From: Hypericum androsaemum
Lineage: Eukaryota; Streptophyta; Magnoliopsida; Malpighiales; Hypericaceae
Direction: 5' to 3'
Assembly (NCBI GenBank): GCA_963995505.1
Contig: OZ023180.1
Location: 10,177,301 to 10,241,300 of the forward strand
Length of the DNA: 64,000 bases
Positions 30,600-40,361 of this stretch are shown here, piece by piece. Every line of letters begins with the position of its first letter. The stretch's first letter is position 1. Below the pieces are notes generated by a model that had not been told where the DNA came from, made no database searches, and saw only the letters and a program-made list of their open reading frames with translations. A program made the position numbers and the translations under genes.

Positions 30600-31385
30600 C
30601 ATTAAAAGTACAAGAGACAACATCAAGCTCGTGCAAATTTCTTAATCTCGTTCTGTTGTCAATGCTCAAAGCTCAAAATTTATCAAGTTCAAACAATCTC
30701 ATCATCAGGTGATTTTAGCTCAGACTAAGTACTTTCCTGGAAAGTGGATGTGAGTGTAAAAAACGCCACCCCTCGGGAAGATGCAAGTCCTCGAAGACTT
30801 GGATGTCCCTGTTCTCCCCATTAAAGCTTCGGACTGGTCCCAGTGCGCTTCACCTGCTGAATTTTCCACTGTCACTTGCACCAATTCTTCCACTTCCATA
30901 AAGTGAACTGCTAATTTACGTCATCTCCGATGTTTTGGATTGAGTGAGAACAAGATAAAAATCGGACTATCAGATTTTATTAAAAATCGTATCTAAAAAT
31001 CTGACATTCATAAAAAATCGTGTCTATAATCAAAATCACTTGATCTATTTCAGTGAGGACATGTCTTGTCCCCACTAAATCTAACCCGCATCTCGAAGCA
31101 ATGTTCACCAAAAGTTGGAAAGAATTATAATTGTAACAGCTTGTTAAATCACGAGTTTAGTCTATGTACTCTTTACTCTCTCTCTCTCTCTCTCTCGATT
31201 TCTCATTTACTTTGTGATTCCAACGGAGTCAACACGTAGACGAAGTCAACGGCGACAATCATTGTCAATACAGGAGTGAACCAAAAGAGACCACAAACAC
31301 TCTTGTCATATTTGCAGGTCTTTAGACCAAATCCTGAACAGAAAACAAAAAGAGCTTTCCCTAGCAGGAGCCTCCTAAAACTAAC
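30600..31385 (+). promoter_or_regulatory. Upstream region of the LRR receptor kinase gene
   Basis: Non-coding. A CT microsatellite at about 31176-31196 lies ~190 bp upstream of the ATG. CT runs near plant transcription starts are common, so it may belong to the core promoter or leader. No TATA box is certain. Confidence 0.35.
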
Positions 31386-34300
31386 ATGAGAAAACCAAAA
31401 GCATGTCCTCCTTATCTGGCTCTTCTCGTAGTCATCAGCACCATTCTTTCGCACGGACATTTCGCGACAAGGATTGGCTGCACTAAGAATGATGGTAACG
31501 AGTCCGACATCTCGGCTTTGATTGCCCTCAAGGACCGAATTTCTGATCCTTCTCAGGTTTTAAGCTCATGGAACCAGTCCCTCCATTTTTGCAAATGGAG
31601 GGGTGTTACTTGCGGCCGACGGCATCGAAGAGTAGTGATGTTAGATTTAGCATCACAAAAGCTGTCAGGGTCTCCAGATCCATCCATTGGAAACCTCAGC
31701 TTCCTCAACATCATTGATCTTTCAGATAACAGCTTCACCGGCGAACTGCCTCCACAAATAGGCGGTCTTTCCAGGTTGCAAGAGCTTCATGTGACAAACA
31801 ACTCCTTCGTAGGACAAATACCCGTGAAAGATGTTCGAGGTTGACGGTTCTGGCTTTAGAAAGGAACAAGTTCACAGGGCACGTTCCTCCAGAGCTTGGA
31901 TTCTTAACAAACTTGCAACTCTTTTATGCTCCCAACAACAACTTGACGGGGGCCATACCTCCTTCTTTGGGAAACATATCTGCGCTCGAAGAACTGTGGT
32001 TGAATCAGAATCAGTTGGAGGGGAGCATTCCAGAACAGCTGGTTGACTTGAGAAGATTAACTCTTCTTGGTCTTGAAGAGAACATGCTGTCAGGTTCAGT
32101 GCCACTGTCTGTCTACAATCATTCTCGTCTGGCCGAACTAGCGTTGGGCGGTAATGAATTTCATGGAAGTCTTCCCAGTAATTTAGGCCATAAACATAGT
32201 CTGCCTAACATAAAATATATTATCATATGGGGAAACCAGTTTAGTGGGACTTTACCAAAGTCGCTATCAAACTTGACAAGCCTTCATCTGATCGATTTTT
32301 ATGAGAATTATTTTACTGGAGACTTGAGGGAAATCAGGTTTGCAGGTTTGAAGAAGTTGTATTGGATGGGATTTGGTGGTAACTATCTAGGAACTGGGGA
32401 TGTGGGTGACCTTAGTTTCATCAGTTCCTTGACCAACTGCAGCGATTTGAGATATCTGGATATTGGAGGCAACAACTTTGGAGGAGCCTTGCCCGATTCT
32501 TTAGCCAACCTGTCAACCGGACTCGACTCTTTGTTGATAGAGCAAAATAAGATATCAGGACACATACCAGAAGGTCTCGGGAATCTTGTCGGCCTGGAAG
32601 CAATAGCAATGTTCAGCAACCATCTCAGAGGAGTCATTCCTGAAACAGTAGGAAATCTTTATAAGTTGCAACAAGCTGGCTTTGGTAAAAACAATTTGTC
32701 AGGCAACATTCCTTCCTCTGTAGGAAATCTCACGTTGTTAAGCTGGCTATACTTGGAAGAAAACAGTTTTACGGGAAGCATACCGCGCAGTCTTGAAAAT
32801 TGTCAGATGTTGCAACTGCTCCATCTCCATGGTAATAAACTTACTGGTGATATTCCTAAAGAAATCATTGGGTTGCCATCGATATCGATCTCTCTGAATC
32901 TATCCAGAAACCTTCTCTCTGGCACCCTTCCTTTGCAAGTAGGCAACTTGAAAAACCTGGCTAAGTTGGATGTGTCTTACAATAAGCTATCCGGTGAAAT
33001 TCCAGACACCATAGGGGCTTGCACAAGCTTAGATCGTCTCTGTATGAATGACAATTCCTTCCAGGGGACCATTCCAGACTCCATCGGTTCTCTGAAGGCT
33101 ATTGAAGAACTTGATCTTTCATTCAACAACTTAACTGGACAACTTCCAAGAAGCTTGGGGACGCTCAAGCTTTTGCAAAAGCTAAATCTCTCCTTCAATG
33201 ATCTTGAGGGAGAGGTGCCACTTCAAGGAGCTTTCACAAACAGTAGTGCAGTCTCACTTGTTGGAAATCAGAAGTTGTGCGGAGGAATACCAAGTCTCCA
33301 CCTGCCAAGATGCTCCTTCCACAAATCAAGAACGCCCGGAATACCGCTTTATCTCAGGGTCCTAATCTCTGTGACTGGAGTGATTCTGGCATTGGCTATC
33401 ATCATATCGTTTGTGAGAATTCATTGGAATAAGAAGGCCATAAAGCATCAACATTCAGAATCCTTGCATGTGGAACCACTGATTAGTCTCTCTTATGCCG
33501 AAATTTTCAGAGCAACAGAAGGATTTTCTTCGTCAAACCTGCTTGGGGTCGGCAGCTTCGGCTCGGTTTACAAAGGAACTCTGGAGCAGGATGGGGAAAC
33601 TGTAGCTGTAAAAGTATTGAACCTACAAAAGGAAGGAGCTACACGGAGCTTCATGGCTGAATGTCAAGCTTTAAGAAACATCAGGCACAGAAATTTAGTC
33701 AAGGTAATAACAGCTTGCTCAAGCATAGATTTCCAGGGCAATGATTTTAAAGCTCTTGTCTATGAGTTCATGCCAAACAGTAGCCTCGACAATTGGTTGC
33801 ATTCTCCAAAAGCAAGCAATGGCGATCTTGAAGGACCGAGAACTTTGAGCCTCTCTCAACGTGCAAGTATAGTTGCAGATGTAGCTGCTGCCCTGGATTA
33901 CCTTCACAACCAGAGTGAAATTCCTTTCATCCATTGTGATCTAAAGCCAAGCAACGTTCTACTTGGCAATGATATGACAGCTCATATAGGTGATTTCGGT
34001 CTGGCAAAGATCATTGTGCAGCAAGATGATGGGCTAATTGAGGCTCAGAACAGTTCAACCTTCCGAGGCACAATTGGATATGCTCCTCCAGGTAAAAGTA
34101 AACCCCTCCAACTACATTAATATGTCAAGGTGTTTTCTGCATACTCTTCATGAAGACCCACAAACTGATCAGCTTGAGTTATGAATAATTTGACAGAGTA
34201 TGGCATGGGAAGCGCAGCAACAACTCAAGGCGATGTGTACAGCTTTGGAATCCTTGTCCTGGAGTTATTGACGGGGAGAAGACCAACTGATGAGATGCAT

Positions 34301-34738
34301 GGAGATGGCTCAAACCTTCATGAAGTGGCCAAGGTGGCTTTGTCACAAGGAGTGCTAGAGATTGTTGACCATGAACTTGTCTTGGAAGTAGAAGAGAAGG
34401 GTGTTACAGCCTCCCAGTGCCTGAGTGCAATTCTGGAACTGGGGGTTGCTTGTTCTGTTGGATCACCAAAAGAGCGCATGGGAATCTCAGCTGTTGTAAA
34501 AGAGCTCGAAGCAGTCAAGGACTTGCTTTCTGGAAAGAGGAAGCGAAGGAACCGAGATGAAATGCAAGTCCGGTCATTTGCTGGCAAGGAGGTAATCTTT
34601 CAGTTTGCCATACTTCCCACAATAAATTTGCATCGCTTCTGGAGAAATTCACTTAGCTTTTGTAGATGCTATCGCTTATGCAGGATGACTTCTGACAACC
34701 CTCCTCCTGCGGAACGTACTGTTCACTTTGCCAGATAA
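31386..34738 (+). CDS. LRR receptor-like kinase, subfamily XII (EFR/Xa21-like), frameshifted
   Basis: A plasma-membrane receptor kinase of the group that senses microbial patterns. Exon 1 is 31386-34091 and exon 2 is 34197-34738, with the intron starting GTAAAAG and ending TGACAG. Splicing restores the APPEYG motif. The intron position is the usual one in this subfamily. Order: signal peptide (residues ~1-28), LRR N-terminal cap with [16 protein letters not shown], about 20 LRRs (31640-33250), a C-terminal cap, a membrane segment (~33343-33420), then the kinase with [13 protein letters not shown], catalytic HCDLKPSN and DFGLAK. Cys before the catalytic Asp makes it a non-RD kinase. A break near 31826-31836 moves the frame from phase 0 to phase 2; by comparison with the family about 7 bases are missing in an LRR, leaving a 153-codon N-terminal product. 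It is either a recent pseudogene or a sequencing error. The tail after KRKRRNR may be spliced differently. Confidence 0.85.
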
Positions 34739-34879
34739 GAGCAAGTAAATCAACTAGCTCAGGTAATGCACTGGCTCCTTCCTTTCAAGAAGATCATACA
34801 ATGTCCAGTCTTCTGTCACTGACAAACAGCCCAGAGAGGATTGATGAAAAATTGGACATTCTGAATACAAGGATGGATG

Positions 34880-34914
<35 letters not shown>

Positions 34915-36602
34915 GTGATTGATAGCAATAAACATATCATGTGCTTGCTGTACAAATTTCAATTTATCTTACCAAAAGGATGTTGTTATGTTTTAAAGAG
35001 CAATAAGTGCTATTCATAAATCAGTATAATAACATCATCTTTTTTTCCCTCCCTGCTCAAAATTCTAAGATAATTAAGAATTAGAAAATTGAATCTTTTG
35101 ATATTGTAGAATAACACACACAGCTTCCAAGGGAGGGTTGCCCTGATGATCATCTTCTATTAGAGTCCAACTAACTGCCTGCCTTGATGCGGAGGTTATG
35201 TTCACTTACTTAATAAGGAGTCGAGTCAAACTGGAAGAAACAAGTTACTGATTGATCTTCTAACCCAATAATAGTTGTTGAATAAGCAATTAAGCATTAC
35301 ATTCCAAGGTTATATCTATCTATACATAGTGAAAGATAATTATAGAAAGCTTTAGTAACAGAGAGAGAGAGAGCATACCGAATCAGCCAGCTTATGTTTT
35401 CATCTACAACCAAGAACTTTTACAGAAACCTACTTGGCTGTATCAAGCTTAGAGTATCTGTCAGTGTGGGACTCGATCGATCCCATAATCGCTCCATCCA
35501 TCATCCCTAATATCAAACCAGGGGAATACAAGGCAGCAAAGCAACCATTAAATGGTTCTCGACTCGAGCGAGAGTAACTCTGTCGGCTTTGATTCGATTC
35601 CACAAAAGGCATATGACTGACACAGTTTTTCCCTAACAAAGAAAGCGATCTGGTCTGGTAGAGTAACTTGCATCGCATCGCATCGCATGTGTAGAAGTTG
35701 GAAAACAACTACCTCAGAGTGAGTCAGTCCAACAATCTAGAATCGCAATAGGAGGAAATCAAGCCATATAGAAACTGAAACGGAGCTCCATCAAATCAAC
35801 CAAAAGTGAGTGAAGTCCGTCCAACTTATCCGGGAGGGAGGGAAGCAATATTCTCAACTTTTGTGAACAACAAACAAGCTCCAGCCAGAATGAAAAGGGA
35901 ACCAACCAACCATCATCCATCTACTGCTCATCATAACAAAAACAGCCTGCCCCTAATAGAACCAACCAACATCCACACCTAACCCTAAAATGTTCCAGCA
36001 AAACAGTCTATGGACTTCAAATCCCATCAACAACAAACTTAACCTGCTCCGAAATCCAAATCCAAATCCAAATCCAAACAATCCTCCTCCTTCAACTCCC
36101 TCCACTTCCCCTTGCCCACATTCCCCCCATCATTCGGAGATAAGAGAAGGAAGCGGGGGTTTACTTTATAGAATGGGCCACACTTGTGAAAGCCCATTGG
36201 CCCTCAGCTGCTGGGTGACATTTTGATGACATTAATTACTTTCTACTTGCTACATTTTCTTTTGAATACACCTTTTTTTTTTAAATAAAAATATTATATA
36301 TAAGTGTATATATTTTTTCTTTACTTGTCTACAATTGAATTCGGGTCCTGGATTCGAAAATATTCCACTATTTCGACTTTAGATTAATCATTATTCGTGG
36401 AGCTGAGCTGATATACCTACGCACTTTTCTACTGATCAAACACCCAATCAGGAAAAACACAGAGGCAAGCTGAAATCCATGCTTGTTCAAACATCATCAA
36501 GATAAACCGTTGGCTTCGTCGAGCCAAGCTGAAAGAGTTTCATCCGACGAACCATCATTGAGCATCTCGGTTGTCTTGCTCGGTTTGAAGCAGAGAAATT
36601 AA
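34739..36602. other. Intergenic region with a possible minus-strand transcript
   Basis: Holds a (TA)n microsatellite at about 34880-34912, a GA run near 35360-35374, CATCG repeats near 35672-35688 and four AAATCC repeats at 36052-36079. On the minus strand, 36200 down to 35400 looks like an untranslated leader followed by a 92-codon frame (35430-35708) starting MFSNFYTCDAMRCKLLYQTR, with no recognised domain. I do not call a gene. Confidence 0.35.
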
Positions 36603-36607
36603 CAGGT

Positions 36608-37180
36608 TGTTGGAGCAGAAAATTAATTCGCATATTTGTTGAACCTGTCTTGATAAAAAAGTCGTAGCTTTCAGCTCAAGTATTAGATTGACGTGATTCC
36701 AAAAGTCATAGAAAGAGAAGACAGAGATTTATAGATTTGTAGTTTATGACTTTTCTAAATTCGGCATGAAAAGGGGTCAAACTTGGGTTGGAATTTTCGG
36801 GCAGTTTAAGTTTTTCCTTATTAGGCCGGAGCTATGTTAAGTTTTCCTATATTGAACAGGGCCTAGAATTTTTGTATGGGGCTGGGGCTAACTTATTCTA
36901 TATAAGGAAAGCTAGCCACATGCATGAAGGACACACACAAAATAACACATCACAATCTTTAGTTTCATAGCTTTTATCTTATGTAGCTTTGTAGCTTTTA
37001 TCTTTCATATTTTTCTTCTATCCTTATCAATAAAATCTTTCCTCCCCACTCTCTTTCTTCTCTCTTCTCAACCCTTATTTCATATTTTCCCCCTTTCGTT
37101 TGAATCGCTCTTGGGATGACCACTCCGTACCCGTTCTTAAGATCGTTTCTGACGTTCTACCACAATTTATCCCGTAATAA
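36608..37180 (+). repeat. 5' LTR of the second non-autonomous element
   Basis: About 573 bp. It has one copy of the ~195-bp module (the first element has two), a CTATATAAGG TATA motif near 36898 and a TCAATAAAATC signal near 37027. The 3' edge is corrupted (CCCGTAATAA in place of TTTGCAACA), so the end is inferred from the start of TATTTTTGGCATGC. Confidence 0.8.
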
Positions 37181-37725
37181 TATTTTTGGCATGCTCGGTA
37201 GGACTAAGGAGGGTATCTAAGAAGAGAGATTATTGTGTCCAAACACACGAGATTCCATATACGGCGAGTCCTTCCTCACAAGGGACAAAATTGGTTAAAG
37301 GTTGTGCTGAAAGAAGACGTCCAGCGAGGTCAGCTAACTTTGGAGGGTGTTCCGATCCTTTTTGAAGCAGAACCTAAAGACATTTTCTTCACCAAAAGTG
37401 AAGATCGGTGTTTCTTCTTTCTGTAGATATTACGAACTCTAAAATCGGAGTTCGTACCAGAAAGATACGACCAAAATACTAAAGACTGATTGATCTATAT
37501 GATTGAGAAGTCTAGTCAACTTTGGAGGGCATTTTGGTCTTTTTTTTTTGCCGAAGTAGGAGACGGTTATTTCAAGAAAAATTGAATATCTATCTCTCAG
37601 CTTTCCAGGGACACCAAGATTACTTTAATCAGAGTTTGGACGAAAAAGATACGACCAAAATACCGAAGACTGGTCATTTTGTAAGTTGGTTACAAATTTT
37701 TAATTTATCTTGTCGAATCATGATC

Positions 37726-39116
37726 AGTTATGAGGGATATATGGGGAGCAATGGTAATTATGAGAAATGGCATATTGAACTCCAAGCATACTACATGCAA
37801 GTTAGAAAAATTGCAGAGGAATATATGAAATGTATGGAGGAATTTTGTGCTGAAATCCGAAAAATGAGACATGGTGTCATTTAAGAATAAGAATTCAAAG
37901 ACTACATCAACAACTGAAGAAGCATCAAGTGGCATACGCAAAGTTGAAGACTTGATAGATTCTGAAATCTCACGATTCTGAGAGAAGTATTAAGACTGCT
38001 GTACATGAATCGGCCGGATACACACATTCTTCTTTTATTAAAGAGGTCAAACAAACAAACTAGTACACAGTTGGCCGACACCACGGCCAATGAGTTTACA
38101 AGGCCCACATTTGAGGAAAAGGAAGAGTCATTCTTGGCATAAGTCCTATCAGTAATCGAGACAACCCAAACTGCTGAACCAAATATGAAAGGCATCCTAG
38201 GGCCTCCGCCGGCTAGGGAAATCTTTAGGCCTTCACCAGCAAAGGGAATTTTAGGCCTCCGCCGAGTCATCTGCTATGGAGATCCAAGTCACATTTCGTT
38301 CCACGCTCACTGAGCAAACTTCGCTTGCCCAATTCTATCTTAACTCAACAACAAAACATTAGGGGGCAAGCCAGTCCTCGGAGTAACAGTGAGAATTCCT
38401 CACCCAAGGGCATGAAGAGTGCTACAATATTACAGTCAAAGCTCCTACATCGGCCAAAATTATTCCGGTCGGAGGCAAGACATGCATATAGTGAAGAAGA
38501 TTGATGATGATGAAGTCAAGTGTTTGACTCCACCTCAACAACCAAGCAAGAGTACGATGAAGCAACAACCTAATGTGCGATTCAACCTCTGTCGTTGAAG
38601 GTTTCAAATTACAAGAGTGTCCTCAAGTCACACAGCTAAAATTAGCTGGCAACGGCAAGAGGCCACCTAAGTACGCGTGGGTTAAGAGGGAGTGGTTACT
38701 CAATTGGCGATCGAGCAAGGAGTTCTCCAGAGAAAGAAGTCCTTCAAGGTTTGGGTGCCTAGGGAAGAACTTTCGCTGTCCAAGAAAGAACCATGTGAGA
38801 CACGACCCACAAGGAGTGATCGGCCTACAAGGTCTCCAAATTATCATACGAAGTATGTGCGTAAGGAGATGCCAAGAAAGTCAAACCCAATCTCGGGGGG
38901 CAAGTGTCCGAGATCTCATCGACCGACTCTCACGAAGACTCAACAAAGAAGGTTAGAGCGAAAGATTCAAAACAAGACAAATGCTTAGGGATCTTCAAAA
39001 ATAGTTATATGTTCGTTCCAATGAAGCACAAAAGACTCCTACTCATCCGCAAAAGAATGTTGTTGAAGCACAGAAGGCTCATACTCTGCCACGAAAGTCT
39101 ATTATTGAATAGGTGA
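37726..39116 (+). pseudogene. Broken Gag-like frame of the second non-autonomous element
   Basis: Homologue of the 457-codon protein at 3414-4787. It starts MISYEGYMGSNGNYEKWH and is stopped after 53 codons. Later blocks appear in other frames: the GPPPA repeats near 38200, and KVWVPREELSLSKKEP with LTKTQQRRLERKIQ at 38692-38988. Several indels and stops make it non-coding. Confidence 0.8.
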
Positions 39117-39291
39117 TCATCTGCATGCTTACGTTGGCTAGGTCTCGACCAGTTTGATGGTACATTTTCTATATATTGACGATCTTGTCTTAGCCAATTA
39201 TATGTAGAGTGGAGTTAATTTTCTGCATGTTTAAGGGCAAATATACGTCAACGCTTTTCCTAGCTTCAAAACATTGACGTGTGGGAGGCAT

Positions 39292-39824
39292 TGTTGGAGC
39301 AAAAAATTAATTCACAGATTTGATGAACCTGTTTTGGTAAAAAGGCCATAGCTTTTGGCTCAAGTATTAGATTGACACAATTCCAAAAGACACAGAAAGA
39401 GAAGACACAAATCTACAGATTTATAGTTTATGACTTTTTTAAATTTGGCACGGAAAGGGGTCAAACTTGGGTTGGAAGTTTTAGGCAGTTTAAAATTTTT
39501 CTTATTAGGCCGTAGCTATGTTAGGTTTTCATGTATTGAACACGGCCTAGGGTTTTTGTTTGGGGCTAGGGCTAGCTTATTCTATATAAGGAGAGCTAGC
39601 ATAGGCATGAAGAATACACATAAAACAACACATCAAACCTTCATAGCTTTTATCATAGCTTTTATCTTATGTAGCTTAGTAGCTTTTATCTTTCATATTT
39701 TTCATGCTTTTCTCCTATCCCTATCAATAAAATCTTTCCTCCCCACTCTCTTTCTTCTCTCTTCTCAACCCTTATTTCATCTTTTTCCCCTTTCATTTGA
39801 ATCACTCTTAGGACAACCACTCCG
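39292..39824 (+). repeat. 3' LTR of the second element, left part
   Basis: Starts TGTTGGAGCAAAAAATTAAT and aligns with 36608-37125. It is interrupted at ...ACCACTCCG by the Copia element. The LTR resumes at 44945/44950 with (CTCCG)GACCCGTTC and ends at 45001. Confidence 0.85.
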
Positions 39825-40059
39825 TGTAAATGAATTGACTTCACTTGTATTTCATGCGTATACAGATTACAATTATATAGCAGTTTACATGAGTTCAAAC
39901 ACTTTTACCGATAATGTTAGGTACAGCAGATAAGTCTAGAGATAAGATGAGTTTGTTCAAACTCAAATGACATAATAAGATAGACTTCAATCCTCAATCT
40001 GTTATAGAGTCACTGCTACTGGCCGAGAGTTGTGGGCAAATAATATGCTTTCCTTATCA
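39825..40059 (-). repeat. Inverted full-length Copia LTR at the left end
   Basis: Reverse complement of the whole LTR. It begins TGTAAATGAATTGACTTC, complement of the U5 end, and ends GCTTTCCTTATCA, complement of the U3 start TGATAAGG. It has exactly the 235-bp length of the 3' LTR and differs from it at only about seven positions by eye. Confidence 0.93.
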
Positions 40060-40263
40060 GCTCGGCCAACAGCAGTGACTCTATAACAGATTGAGGATTG
40101 AAGTCTATCTTATCATGTCATTTGAGTTTGGACAAAACTATCTTATCTCTAGACTTATCTACTGTACCTAACATTATCGGTAAAAGTGTTTGAACTCATG
40201 TAAACTGCTATGTAATTGTAATCTGTATACGCATGAAATATAAGTGAAGTCAATTCATTTACA
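40060..40263 (+). repeat. 5'-truncated direct Copia LTR
   Basis: Starts at GCTCGGCCAACAGCAG, matching LTR position 32 onward, and ends CATTTACA. It lacks the first ~31 bases of U3 and is joined directly to the inverted copy. Together they form a palindrome with a ~31-bp unpaired centre (40029-40059). About nine differences from the 3' LTR by eye. Confidence 0.9.
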
Positions 40264-40275
40264 TGGTATCAGAGG
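40264..40275 (+). other. Copia primer-binding site (initiator Met-tRNA)
   Basis: TGGTATCAGAGG follows the LTR without a gap. TGGTATCAGAG is complementary to the 3' end of plant initiator methionine tRNA, the usual Copia primer. Confidence 0.85.
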
Positions 40276-40361
40276 TGTTCTTGCTCAAACGAGCCGCATC
40301 TGTCTAAAAATTTCATTCCTTTCTCCGATTATTCTTGCTCCGCCCTCCCTCTAACACAGAC

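Noticed and set aside
39825..40059. A separate solo LTR insertion next to the Copia element
   Set aside because: A separate insertion would have its own 5-bp duplications on both sides; the only duplication (CTCCG) encloses the whole composite.
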